Shown: in pieces, positions 8,010 through 17,487 of the stretch
How positions within the stretch are numbered: the first letter of the stretch is position 1
Layout of the letters: each line of letters begins with the position of its first letter
NCBI GenBank assembly: GCA_965215475.1
Contig: OZ244061.1
Location: 806,001 to 870,000, forward strand
Direction of reading: 5' to 3'
Length of the DNA stretch: 64,000 nucleotides
Source: Bin80 sp965215475
GTDB taxonomy: Bacteria > Bacteroidota > Rhodothermia > Rhodothermales > Bin80
The notes under the pieces: generated by a model
The model's database searches: none
What the model was told of the DNA's origin: nothing
Seen by the model: the letters and a program-made list of their open reading frames with translations, nothing else
Position numbers and translations under genes: made by a program

Positions 8010-9179
8010 ATGGACTGGAATAGCATTATTGGGCAGGAGAAAGTCGTTGATCTCTTGAAACGTTCGGTAGATTCTGGGCGGATAGCTCATGCATATCTGT
8101 TTCATGGCATGGAAGGAACGGGTAAGCGTGCCGTAGCCTTGGCCTTTGCATGGCAATTGCAATGCAAAGGTTTCAACGAAAATGAAGGTAGCAAATCTCG
8201 TTCGCATGCAACCCAATTGGACCACCCCGATATTCATATTCTGATTCCAGAGCCTAGCGATGCCAATCCTCGGGATATAGCTGAACGGGTTACAATTCTG
8301 GCAAAAGATCCATACGCAGCGGTCGATTTTGTTCGTGCCCCCGCATTGGGATCTCGGAAAAATGCCCCGACAAAACTCAAGCAAGCATTTTATTCCGTTG
8401 ATCGCATTAATCAACATTTACGACAAAAAATGATGATGCGCCCCCTCAGAGGAGGCTATCGCATCGCGATCATCACTGATGCAGATAGGATCCGCGAGCA
8501 AGCAGCGAATTCATTTCTGAAACTTCTTGAAGAACCAGGACCGGATACACTATTCATCTTAACCACCTCCCGAAAGGATCTCCTCTTGCAGACGATCCTT
8601 TCTCGCTGTCAACACATCGTATTTGAGAACCTCTCTCAGGATCTGATTGCACAAACCCTACACGAACGTAAGGGAATTGAGATGGAGCTTGCGGAAATTA
8701 TCGCGAATATGTCTCAAGGTTCATATACGCGTGCTGTTGAGCTCACTCAAAGTGAAGAGCTCCGAGGAGATCGAGAACGTGTTTTAAGATTTCTTCGACT
8801 GGCTTTTACCGAAAGATTTACTCAGCAAACGAAGCTTATTACAGAGATCGGTCAGTCGGGTAGAGATCGGATCAAAAATTTGCTCCAACTCTTATTGAGC
8901 TGGATCCGTGATGTCGAATTGTACCGAGCGCTCGGAGAAGATGCACCGATCACGAATCGTGATCAGAAACAGCAAATTTCAAAATTTAGCCAAAACCTAC
9001 ATCGAGCAGATCTGAACGCAATGTGTAACCTCATTGAAGAAGCTCTACATTTGAGCGAATCAAATGTGAACACGACGTTATTGCTGATGAACTTATCCCT
9101 GAATCTGAGTCATGCCATGCGAAGTTCTCATAGTGGAAAACTATTTCAACCGCTTACTAACTTCAAAACATTACCCTAG
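8010..9179 (+). CDS. holB: DNA polymerase III delta-prime subunit
   Basis: Clamp-loader subunit that helps place the sliding clamp. It opens with the family's IIGQEKVVDLLKRSV segment, followed by HAYLFHGMEGTGKRAVA (Walker-A-like), then NSFLKLLEEPGPDTLFIL and an SRCQHIVF sensor region (SRC motif). The ATG at 8010 (MDWNSIIGQ) is chosen over the in-frame upstream start at 7932, because the extra 26 residues lie almost against the tRNA and match nothing in the family. It is followed by ricT, a conserved neighbour in many bacteria. Confidence 0.9.
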   Translation: MDWNSIIGQEKVVDLLKRSVDSGRIAHAYLFHGMEGTGKRAVALAFAWQLQCKGFNENEGSKSRSHATQLDHPDIHILIPEPSDANPRDIAERVTILAKDPYAAVDFVRAPALGSRKNAPTKLKQAFYSVDRINQHLRQKMMMRPLRGGYRIAIITDADRIREQAANSFLKLLEEPGPDTLFILTTSRKDLLLQTILSRCQHIVFENLSQDLIAQTLHERKGIEMELAEIIANMSQGSYTRAVELTQSEELRGDRERVLRFLRLAFTERFTQQTKLITEIGQSGRDRIKNLLQLLLSWIRDVELYRALGEDAPITNRDQKQQISKFSQNLHRADLNAMCNLIEEALHLSESNVNTTLLLMNLSLNLSHAMRSSHSGKLFQPLTNFKTLP

Positions 9180-9317
9180 GATCCCCCTTTTCCATGTCTC
9201 CTCTTTCATATCCCAGATTTTGATTCTTCATAAACTCACTCTGCGAACGTTGTTCTGTATTTGGCGTAAATTCTCCAGGGATATTCATGATCTTTCTTCT
9301 TAGATAACCAGCTTATC

Positions 9318-10322
9318 ATGGCTTGTGGTGAAAACGGTTCCTGCGGTTGTAGTGGAAGTACATTAACCGGATATGGGGGTTGCAACGATAGCTGTCCATC
9401 CGTCCAGATTTTTGACTGGCTTCCTTCATCTTCTAAGGAATCGGGTCGAGACCAATGTGATTTAGTCGAAGTCGCGTTTAAGGGGCGACGTAGGAAGGTG
9501 TATCATAACCTGCGAAAAATCCCCATTCGTGCTGGTGATGAAATCATCGTTTCTGCACAGAGAGGGCTAGACTATGGTCAGGTGGTACTCACAGGCGAAT
9601 TAGTCCATATCCGTTCAAAAGATAATCCCAATTATGGGCAAGTCCTCCGACTGGCTTCATCAAATGATCGGAGTATCTATAACGAAAACAAAAAAGCGGA
9701 AAAAGATGCTCTGAATGACGCAAAAACAACGATCAAGAGACGGCAACTCCCCGTCAAACTTGTTGATGTAGAATGGCAATTTGATCGAAAACGGCTATCC
9801 ATCTTCTATACATCTCAAAACCGTATTACGATGCGCCCAGTCATTACCGAACTCTGTCGGCGCTTTAAGACACGGGTCGAATTTCTTCGCTTGAATCCTC
9901 GCCAGGAATCTGCTCGGGTCGGAGGACTTGGTGTATGTGGACGAGAGCTCTGCTGCTCATCATGGATGCGCCAGATTCCACCTGTATCCACTTCGGCTGC
10001 CAAAAAGATGCACTTTCCCCTTTCTGATGAACGTTTGACCGGAAGATGTGGACAACTCAAGTGCTGCTTGAATTACGAGCTCGAGCAGTATATGAAAATA
10101 CTTAAGGAGTTCCCGAAAAAAAATGCTAGAGTGAACACCTCCAGTGGCCCTGGGAAAGTCCTGAGTATGAATATTTTCTCCCGCACCGTGCGCGTGAATC
10201 TCAAGAACAATCTGACAGAGGAGTTTGAACTCAAAGAAATTACCTGCTCCACAAAGAAACGCACTCCGCCACGCACAAGTAAACCTTCACGGAAAACAAA
10301 GTCGAAAGAAGCGTCGCTATAA
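9318..10322 (+). CDS. ricT: PSP1-domain protein RicT (YaaT) family
   Basis: 334 residues of the PSP1/RicT family. In Bacillus RicT is part of the Y-complex that binds Fe-S clusters and affects RNA maturation; here only the family is established. The N-terminus is Cys-rich (CGENGSCGCSG, GGCNDSCPS). The core shows LNPRQESARVGGLGVCGRELCC and GRCGQLKCCLNYE, the signature double Cys blocks. A basic tail (KKRTPPRTSKPSRKTKSK) ends the protein. The holB-ricT order supports the call. The 138-bp gap to holB has no other gene. Confidence 0.9.
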   Translation: MACGENGSCGCSGSTLTGYGGCNDSCPSVQIFDWLPSSSKESGRDQCDLVEVAFKGRRRKVYHNLRKIPIRAGDEIIVSAQRGLDYGQVVLTGELVHIRSKDNPNYGQVLRLASSNDRSIYNENKKAEKDALNDAKTTIKRRQLPVKLVDVEWQFDRKRLSIFYTSQNRITMRPVITELCRRFKTRVEFLRLNPRQESARVGGLGVCGRELCCSSWMRQIPPVSTSAAKKMHFPLSDERLTGRCGQLKCCLNYELEQYMKILKEFPKKNARVNTSSGPGKVLSMNIFSRTVRVNLKNNLTEEFELKEITCSTKKRTPPRTSKPSRKTKSKEASL

Positions 10323-10433
10323 CTGTGAGCTTCTTTCCATACAAATTTGTCTTATGGTCGTGCACATGATCGGATCATTTTAACAAAAATATAGTACTTA
10401 ATTGGGCGTAAAAACTCAATAATTGAAGGTGTT

Positions 10434-12386
10434 ATGAATCTACTCCAAATCTTGGTTCAAAAATGTATCCTCCTATGTGCGCTGAGCAGTGTTCTGTTGC
10501 TCTCAACTGTTCTGGCACAGGGAACTGCTACCTATACGCTTACATTCACATCAACTTGGTCAGCTTCTACGCATCCCATAAATTTCCCCTCAAGCCCCCA
10601 TTTTTCTCCACTCATTGGTGGGACTCACAACAGCTCCGTATCGTTCTGGAATTCTGGATCAACTGCCAGTACCGGAATCAAGAATATGGCTGAATTGGGA
10701 TCGACTTCTGCACTTAGCAGCGAAGTCAATCAAGCAATTAGAGCATTAAATGCCGGCCAAGTTATCAGTGGAGGGGGGATTGGGCGTTCTCCAGGATCCG
10801 CATCATCTACATTTAAGGTGACTGCTGACTTTCACTTGGTGACCGTTACCTCCATGCTTGCTCCCAGTCCAGACTGGTTTGTTGGTGTATCAGGACTGAA
10901 TTTGCTCGATGGCTCAAATAACTGGAAGCAAAGAGAAGAAGTTGAGTTATTTGTCTACGACGCCGGGACGGATAGTGGAACCGACTATACCTCCTCGAAT
11001 TCCCCAACCAATCCTCGTGAGAATATAAGTGGTATCAATACTTCTCCCTTTTTGGTGAACGGGACGGTTAAATCCGTCGGCACGTTTGTCTTTGTACTGC
11101 AATCAAGTACCCCTACGGCCCCTGGTGCACCCACATCACTCAGTGCAACTCCAGACGGGCAAACTGCCATTGACCTGAGCTGGACCGCTCCGGCAAGTGA
11201 CGGAGGCGCACCGATTACAGGATACAAAATTGAAGTCTCCATAGATGAAGGGGGCAGTTTCACGGATCTGGTCGCGAACACGGGCAATGCAAACACATCT
11301 TACTCGCACACGGGATTGAGTGCGGACACCCGACGTGACTACCGTGTAAGCGCCATCAACTCTGTAGGCACTGGGCCAGTTTCCAATGAGGCGAATGCAA
11401 CCACGGATTCAGTGAAAGATACCCCTATGCCTGAAGTGAGTTTATCTGCGGATCAAAATTCTGTTGCGGAAGGAGATCTTGTAAAGGTGACGGTAGAGCT
11501 GTCTGCAGCTCAGCAAATTGACGTAACTGTCCCTTTGATTCTCACTGCCGGAACTGCCGAATCCGATGATTTTGACAATGTCTCTCCCGTAAATGTCGTC
11601 ATTTCCAGTGGCCAAACAAAAATGGATCACCTTATCAATACTTATGAGGATGCAGACACCGAAGATGAAACCTTCTCCGTAGCCATTTCTAAGGATCACC
11701 TCCCCGACGGGATCATTTTGGGGGCTGCTTCTTCCATTGAAATCACGATCACCGATAAAGATTTACCCGGGATATCCGCTCCCTCCTCTATCGAAGTTGA
11801 TGAAGGAAAATCAGAAGAAGTTTCCATCTCTCTTATGACACAACCTTCAAGCAATGTATCCGTGACCATTACAGGTCATGCAAATGCCGATCTGACACCT
11901 GATCCACAGGTGCTGACCTTCACGCCAGACAATTACAATGCTCCCCAGACCGTTACCCTAACTACCAACGAAGACGAGGACCTGATCAATGATGAAGTGA
12001 CCTTGACCTTACAGGCATCTGGTGGAGGCTATGATGATGTATCTGTCACATTGACGATAACCATCAGAGATAATATGGGAGTAAATATTGAGGAAGAACC
12101 ATTATCCACCTCCATTACCCTATGGGGCAATTATCCAAACCCAGTATCCGATCATACGACCATCGTGTTTGATCTACCAGAACCTGCACAAATCTCGGTT
12201 CTAGTCGTAGATTTACTCGGACGAACCATTCAGACAACCCCATATGGATGGTATGGATCTGGCACAGGTCATACCGTAGAGGTTGTCACCCAAAACTTGA
12301 CTTCGGGTATCTATTATTATACCCTGATGGCCGACCTTGGAGATCAATTGATTCGACAATCCAAATCCATGTCAATTATGAGGTAG
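10434..12386 (+). CDS. Secreted Spondin_N/FN3/Calx-beta protein with T9SS sorting domain
   Basis: 650 residues, exported: signal peptide ILLCALSSVLLLSTVLAQG. Domains in order: Spondin_N-like module about 29-220 (YTLTFTSTWSASTHP, PHFSPLIGGTH), one FN3 domain about 227-326 (SWTAPASDGGAPITGYKIEV), a Calx-beta domain about 333-440 (VAEGDLVKVTVELS), a further beta-sandwich about 446-547, and a Por/T9SS C-terminal sorting domain about 560-650 (GNYPNPVSDHTT, GIYYYTL). Likely surface-attached or released through type IX secretion; its ligand is unknown. It ends 108 bp from the convergent EF-G2 gene. Confidence 0.8.
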   Translation: MNLLQILVQKCILLCALSSVLLLSTVLAQGTATYTLTFTSTWSASTHPINFPSSPHFSPLIGGTHNSSVSFWNSGSTASTGIKNMAELGSTSALSSEVNQAIRALNAGQVISGGGIGRSPGSASSTFKVTADFHLVTVTSMLAPSPDWFVGVSGLNLLDGSNNWKQREEVELFVYDAGTDSGTDYTSSNSPTNPRENISGINTSPFLVNGTVKSVGTFVFVLQSSTPTAPGAPTSLSATPDGQTAIDLSWTAPASDGGAPITGYKIEVSIDEGGSFTDLVANTGNANTSYSHTGLSADTRRDYRVSAINSVGTGPVSNEANATTDSVKDTPMPEVSLSADQNSVAEGDLVKVTVELSAAQQIDVTVPLILTAGTAESDDFDNVSPVNVVISSGQTKMDHLINTYEDADTEDETFSVAISKDHLPDGIILGAASSIEITITDKDLPGISAPSSIEVDEGKSEEVSISLMTQPSSNVSVTITGHANADLTPDPQVLTFTPDNYNAPQTVTLTTNEDEDLINDEVTLTLQASGGGYDDVSVTLTITIRDNMGVNIEEEPLSTSITLWGNYPNPVSDHTTIVFDLPEPAQISVLVVDLLGRTIQTTPYGWYGSGTGHTVEVVTQNLTSGIYYYTLMADLGDQLIRQSKSMSIMR

Positions 12387-12396
12387 GAAGCAGTCA

Positions 12397-12418
12397 CCTC
12401 TGCCAGTCCCATCAGAGG
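12397..12418. terminator. Weak hairpin between convergent genes
   Basis: CCTCTG / CAGAGG arms with a 10-base loop, between the convergent stop codons at 12386 and 12495. No long T run follows on either strand, so intrinsic termination is only a possibility. Confidence 0.25.
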
Positions 12419-12494
12419 GAGCCTTCTTCATCATCGTGGAGATAGATCCGCAATGATCTGTCGGGGAACGGATGCCAGAATTTCTCTGCGACCC

Positions 12495-14618
12495 CTATTC
12501 CTGACCCTCTTTGGCTGCTGCGGCTACCACTTGTTCCTGTACATTCCTCGGCATCGCCTGGTAATGGCTAAATCGTGCCGCGTGAATCCCCCGCCCCTGT
12601 GTCATTGAACGAACACGAGTTGAGTATTGATACAACTCAGCTTCCGGTACTTGGACCAGGATCTTTTGCATGGCCCCCTCCGCTTCCATACCCTTGATGG
12701 TTGCACGGCGTCCATTCAAATCCCCCATTACATCTCCCGTATATGCATCCGGTATTGTAACCTCCACGTCATGGATTGGCTCTAGAATGACTGGTTTGGC
12801 TTTGCGGAATGATTCTCTGAATACCATTCGGGCCGCGGTTCGAAAAGCATTCTCATTCGAATCTACCGAGTGCATTCCTCCATCAAAGATGACAAATCGA
12901 ACATCTCCAACTGGGTATCCTGCCACAGGGCCTCGTTGCATGCCTTCCAGAACACCTTTCTGAATCGCACCGAAAAAGCGCCGCATATCAATCACACCCC
13001 CAACTATAGCGTCAATAAATTCAATCGTAGATCCCCACGCCGTTTGAGCTTGAGCAACATTACGTACGTTAATATCCGGTCGCTTCCGGAACTCACCATC
13101 AAGGGGCTCGATCAAAACCGAAATGTCAGCGAACTGTCCGGCACCTCCTGTCTGTTTCTTGTGTCGATAAGAATCACGCGCCTCCGTGGTGACGGTTTCG
13201 CGATAGGCAACCCTTGGGCGCGTGTATTCTACCTCTACATTCACCTTGGATTTGAGTCGATACTGGGCAACTTTCAGATGCATTGCCCCCTGCCCACCCA
13301 ACGTGATCTGGCTTAGGTGAGGTTCATGGATCACCACCAGAGAAGGGTCTTCTGCCGTGATTTGATGCAGCCCTTGTGCAAGTTTATCCTCTTCTCCCTC
13401 CGTCTTTGCCTGAATCGCTTCACGATAACGGGGTTCAGGAAACGGGATGGGCGTAACAACAACCCGATCCCCTTTCTTGTGAAGCGTATTGTTCGTATGC
13501 GTATCTCGGAGCTTGACCAACGCCCCGATATCTCCCACATTCATTCTTGATACCGTTTCACGATCACGCCCAGATAAAACATAAAGCTGCCCCAAACGCT
13601 CAGATGCACCCGACTGTGCGTTTTCGAGATCCATCCCGGACTCAATCGCACCATTACATACACGGAAAAATGAATAATCTCCGACATGATGCTCCGCCAT
13701 CGTACGATAGATAAACACAACCGGATTGCCCTCCGTGCTAAGCGTATTCAGTGTGCCTTCACCTACGGAAATCGGAGGGGCCTCCAGTGGAGACGGCACT
13801 ACATTACCAATAAAACTCATCAGACGAGCAGAGCCAACATTCGTGGTCGCTGCGGTACAAAATATTGGGTAGAGCGACCTCTGTAGCATTGCATCCCGAA
13901 GCCCCGCTCGCATTTCCTCCTCCGTCAATCGCTCTGACTCCAGATATTTTTCCATCAACTCTTCATCGCTGACCGCAATATCCTCTACTAATGAATTATG
14001 TAACTCTTCTGCGCGATCCCGAAATTCATCCGGAATTTCACTGATGGTAGGTGGTCCCTGAGAATTGGGATCAAAACTGATTTTTTTCATGATCAGTACA
14101 TCAATCAATGAATTCGGTGTGTCGCCGGGGAATTGAATGACCGTAATCCCCGAGCCAAAACGATCTCGCATTTGTGTAATGAGTGTGTCGACATCGGCTT
14201 GGGGGCGATCAATCTGGTTAATCACAAACATGACCGGCTTCTCATTCTCTTTAGCCGCCGCCCATGCCAGCTCTGTTCCCACTTCAACTCCTTCTTGCGC
14301 ATTCATCACAAAGATAGAGGTATCTGCTACCCGAACTGCAGCCACAACTTCTCCTACAAAATCCGGATACCCTGGCGTATCAATAATGTTAATCTTATGA
14401 TCATCCCATTCCGTATGTAAAAGGGACGAGAAGATGGACATCTGCCTCTCCTTTTCACTCGGCTGATAATCACTCACCGTAGATCCTTCTACAACGCTAC
14501 CTAGTCGTCGTATCTTATTGCCTACAAATAACATAGATTCAGCTAAGGAAGTTTTTCCACTTCCTTGATGACCAACCAACACAACATTCCGGATGTGTTC
14601 AGGATTATATACTTTCAT
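12495..14618 (-). CDS. Elongation factor G-like translational GTPase (EF-G2 type)
   Basis: 707 residues with the EF-G domain order. G1 is GHQGSGKTSL (residues about 17-26), G3 is DTPGYPDF, and G4 is NQID where canonical EF-G has NKxD. The switch I region reads ERQMSIFSS instead of ERGITI. These differences mark the EF-G2 paralogue group rather than the main translocase FusA. C-terminal domains IV and V are present (GYPVGDVRFVIFDG, ending in an MTQGRGIHAARFSHYQ-type segment). The role of EF-G2 proteins is less defined than that of EF-G; translocation or ribosome-associated function is an inference. No str-operon partners are adjacent. Confidence 0.88.
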   Translation of the reverse strand: MKVYNPEHIRNVVLVGHQGSGKTSLAESMLFVGNKIRRLGSVVEGSTVSDYQPSEKERQMSIFSSLLHTEWDDHKINIIDTPGYPDFVGEVVAAVRVADTSIFVMNAQEGVEVGTELAWAAAKENEKPVMFVINQIDRPQADVDTLITQMRDRFGSGITVIQFPGDTPNSLIDVLIMKKISFDPNSQGPPTISEIPDEFRDRAEELHNSLVEDIAVSDEELMEKYLESERLTEEEMRAGLRDAMLQRSLYPIFCTAATTNVGSARLMSFIGNVVPSPLEAPPISVGEGTLNTLSTEGNPVVFIYRTMAEHHVGDYSFFRVCNGAIESGMDLENAQSGASERLGQLYVLSGRDRETVSRMNVGDIGALVKLRDTHTNNTLHKKGDRVVVTPIPFPEPRYREAIQAKTEGEEDKLAQGLHQITAEDPSLVVIHEPHLSQITLGGQGAMHLKVAQYRLKSKVNVEVEYTRPRVAYRETVTTEARDSYRHKKQTGGAGQFADISVLIEPLDGEFRKRPDINVRNVAQAQTAWGSTIEFIDAIVGGVIDMRRFFGAIQKGVLEGMQRGPVAGYPVGDVRFVIFDGGMHSVDSNENAFRTAARMVFRESFRKAKPVILEPIHDVEVTIPDAYTGDVMGDLNGRRATIKGMEAEGAMQKILVQVPEAELYQYSTRVRSMTQGRGIHAARFSHYQAMPRNVQEQVVAAAAKEGQE

Positions 14619-14764
14619 GAGTTTTATTTTTGATATCCGTTCAAGACGCTGACCGCAAAATATACAGCCTGTGAGAGAATTTACCTGCTTTTCTGCTAGA
14701 ATTGTACTTGATGGAGAACACCCTCGTATAAAACCGTTTAAGTTGCTTGTTGTAGATTAAATCA

Positions 14765-15640
14765 ATGCCTTGGTTCAAACGAACAAAAAAGGGAATTCTG
14801 ACTACTCGTAGTGGCCAGCATGAGATGCCGGCCGGTCAATGGAAGAAGTGCCCTAAATGCGATGCGATTAACTCTATAAGGGTACTCAATAGTAACCTTA
14901 ATATCTGTCCCAAGTGTGGTTATCATGGCCGGTTTGGTTCCAGTAATTACTTTGACTTGCTTCTGGATGATGGTTCATGTCAACTCCAGGACCAAGAAAT
15001 TACCTCAACTGATCCCCTTGAGTTTACCGATCGCAAAAGCTATTCGGATCGCCTGGAGAATACACGGAAAAAAAGTGGGTTGCCTGATGCGGTTCAATCT
15101 GCGATTGGCCAAATGGATCGGCATATGGTTTCGATTGCCGCCATGGATTTTAATTTCATTGGAGGATCAATGGGGTCCGTGGTCGGCGAAGTAATTGCCC
15201 GTACAATCCGTAGAGGAATCGAACAGAAAATCCCTGTTATTGTCATTGCTCAAAGTGGTGGAGCCCGAATGATGGAAGGGGCCCTCAGCCTCATGCAAAT
15301 GGCCAAAACCAGTGCGAATCTGGCTATACTACACGAACATGCAATTCCCTACATCTCCATATTAACGAATCCAACGACTGGCGGAGTCACGGCATCCTTT
15401 GCGATGCTGGGAGATATCAATATTGCCGAACCTGATGCTCTCATTGGTTTTGCGGGCCCCCGTGTGATCCGCGAAACGATCGGGCAAGATCTCCCGAAAG
15501 GATTTCAGAGCTCCGAATTTCTCATTGACCATGGTTTTATTGACTTGGTCGTAGATCGAAGAGAACTCCGTTCTATCTTAATTCATCTCCTCAATCTTTT
15601 CCACGAAGAATCATTGACCAAGAAGCAAGATGGTGATTGA
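14765..15640 (+). CDS. accD: Acetyl-CoA carboxylase carboxyltransferase subunit beta
   Basis: Catalyses, with AccA, carboxyl transfer from carboxybiotin to acetyl-CoA, the committed step of fatty acid synthesis. The N-terminal zinc ribbon is visible (CPKC...CPKC, residues about 29-53). It is followed by the crotonase-like carboxyltransferase core with GGSMGSVVGE, QSGGARMMEG and NPTTGGVTASFAMLGD. Length 291 is normal. First gene of a three-gene operon with nagB (overlap 11 bp) and DAHP synthase. Confidence 0.95.
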   Translation: MPWFKRTKKGILTTRSGQHEMPAGQWKKCPKCDAINSIRVLNSNLNICPKCGYHGRFGSSNYFDLLLDDGSCQLQDQEITSTDPLEFTDRKSYSDRLENTRKKSGLPDAVQSAIGQMDRHMVSIAAMDFNFIGGSMGSVVGEVIARTIRRGIEQKIPVIVIAQSGGARMMEGALSLMQMAKTSANLAILHEHAIPYISILTNPTTGGVTASFAMLGDINIAEPDALIGFAGPRVIRETIGQDLPKGFQSSEFLIDHGFIDLVVDRRELRSILIHLLNLFHEESLTKKQDGD

Positions 15641-16352
15641 ACGCTTACAGGATTACGAATCTGTCAGTAAACGTGCGGCAGAGATTGTATCCGAGGCTAT
15701 TTCTAAAACCCCCTCCGGTGTATTTGGCTTTGCAACCGGCAGTACTCCCGAGAGGCTCTACGAATTAATCGTCTCTGGTTATCAGAACGGTGAAATCTCG
15801 TTTGATCAACTCACTACGGTAAATCTGGATGAATACATCGGACTACCCACGGGCCATGAGCAATCTTATGCGACGTTTATGCAATCCCATCTATTTGGAC
15901 ATGTCAACGTAAGGCCAGATTCTATTCACTTCCCCTCTGCAATCCCGGATCCGTCAACTTTTGAGCAACTCATTCAGACTCTGGGTGGGATTGACCTTCA
16001 GATTCTGGGCCTTGGTAGCAATGGTCATATTGGTTTCAATGAGCCTGGCTCTCCGTTTGATTCTCGAACCAGGGTCGTCTCTCTCGCTCCATCAACGATT
16101 CAGGATAATGCCCGATTTTTTGATTCCATCGAAGATGTACCCACGCAAGCAGTGACGATGGGAATACAGACAATTATGGAAGCACGCAAGATTTTATTGC
16201 TCGCATGTGGCCCTGCAAAAGCTGAGGCGGTCGCACGGTGTCTACAGGAGCCACAGACAGATGATGTGCCTGGAAGTTGTTTACAAGCTCATTCCAATGT
16301 CACCATATTATTGGATGAAGATGCAGCTTCTGGTCTCATAAATAAACCCTAG
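15630..16352 (+). CDS. nagB: Glucosamine-6-phosphate deaminase
   Basis: Converts glucosamine-6-phosphate to fructose-6-phosphate and ammonia, linking amino-sugar use to glycolysis. Motifs: GFATGSTPERLYE (phosphate loop), NLDEYIGL with the catalytic Asp/Glu region, and LGLGSNGHIGFNEPGSPF, the family signature. 240 residues is normal. The start overlaps the accD stop by 11 bp, suggesting translational coupling. It is 13 bp upstream of the DAHP synthase start. Confidence 0.95.
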   Translation: MVIERLQDYESVSKRAAEIVSEAISKTPSGVFGFATGSTPERLYELIVSGYQNGEISFDQLTTVNLDEYIGLPTGHEQSYATFMQSHLFGHVNVRPDSIHFPSAIPDPSTFEQLIQTLGGIDLQILGLGSNGHIGFNEPGSPFDSRTRVVSLAPSTIQDNARFFDSIEDVPTQAVTMGIQTIMEARKILLLACGPAKAEAVARCLQEPQTDDVPGSCLQAHSNVTILLDEDAASGLINKP

Positions 16353-16365
16353 ATCTACTTGAACC

Positions 16366-17487
16366 GTGATCCTGATACTAAAACCAAATACGGAACAGGA
16401 GTCTCCTCGATATGAACTCCTGACTCGCTACCTGGATTCTCTGGTCAATATTACCTATCAAGCTCGACACATTCAAGGTATTGGACAGAAGTTGACGGAG
16501 ATTTATCTACTTGGGGATACCAAATCTCTCTCCATGGATTTCATGCGAAGCCTTCCCTGTGTGCAGCGCGTAGTACGCGTACAGGAAGCCTACCGAGTGC
16601 TTGGAAGACATGGCCAAGAAGACTTTCCTCACCAATTTGAATACAACGGAATCACATTCAATCAGACGAATCTCCACGTATTTGCTGGGCTGTGCGCCGT
16701 CGATACTCCTGAACATGTGGAACTGATGATGAAGGCACTCAAGAAAAATGATCAAGCCTGTACCCGCATGGGAGCCTACAAACCGCGTACCAATCCTTAT
16801 TCTTTTCAGGGACATGGAAAAACCTGTCTCCCTTATGTTTTCGAACTTGCTGGTAAATATGACATCCGTATCATTTGTATGGAGATTACTCATGAGTCAC
16901 ATATCTCAGAAATTCATGAAACTCTTGAGGCTACAGGGAATCCTACGGGGGTCATGCTACAGATTGGCACGCGGAATACTCAGAATTTTGAACTGCTCAA
17001 GTGTGCCGGCCGCCAAGATGATTACCCTGTGCTCATCAAGAGAGGATTTGGGATCACTCTGAATGAATCACTGAATGCCGCAGAATATCTCGCTAGTGAG
17101 GGCAATCGACGCGTGATTTTTGCTCTACGTGGAATGAAAACGAATTTAGGTGATCCTCATCGAAATTTTGTTGATTTTTCGCATGTCCCTGTAGTGCATC
17201 GACTCACTAGAATGCCTGTCTGTATTGATCCATCTCATTCTGTCGGGAGCCGACAACGAAGCCCCAATGGATTAATGGATGTCATGCATGCCACGGCTCA
17301 GGGCATTATTGCCGGAGCAAACATGATTCTTGTTGACTTTCATCCAAAACCTGCCAAAGCATTGGTAGACGGCCCTCAGGCACTGCGTCTGGATGAACTC
17401 TCATTTTTTCTGGAAGATGTTCAGATCGCGCGTGATGCCTATGTCAAACGTGTTGAACTGGCTCAGTCTCGGCAAGAAGCTGCATAG
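16366..17487 (+). CDS. 3-deoxy-7-phosphoheptulonate synthase (DAHP synthase, type I beta)
   Basis: First step of the shikimate pathway: condenses phosphoenolpyruvate and erythrose-4-phosphate. An N-terminal ferredoxin-like regulatory domain (about 1-85, ending CVQRVVRVQEAYRVLGR) precedes the TIM barrel (FAGLCAVDTPEH, GAYKPRTNPYSFQG, QIGTRNTQNFELL, KRGFGITLNE, CIDPSHSVGSR). The start is GTG (16366); no in-frame ATG lies nearby. Its 3' end overlaps the convergent pepF gene by 25 bp. Operon with accD and nagB. Confidence 0.93.
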   Translation: MILILKPNTEQESPRYELLTRYLDSLVNITYQARHIQGIGQKLTEIYLLGDTKSLSMDFMRSLPCVQRVVRVQEAYRVLGRHGQEDFPHQFEYNGITFNQTNLHVFAGLCAVDTPEHVELMMKALKKNDQACTRMGAYKPRTNPYSFQGHGKTCLPYVFELAGKYDIRIICMEITHESHISEIHETLEATGNPTGVMLQIGTRNTQNFELLKCAGRQDDYPVLIKRGFGITLNESLNAAEYLASEGNRRVIFALRGMKTNLGDPHRNFVDFSHVPVVHRLTRMPVCIDPSHSVGSRQRSPNGLMDVMHATAQGIIAGANMILVDFHPKPAKALVDGPQALRLDELSFFLEDVQIARDAYVKRVELAQSRQEAA

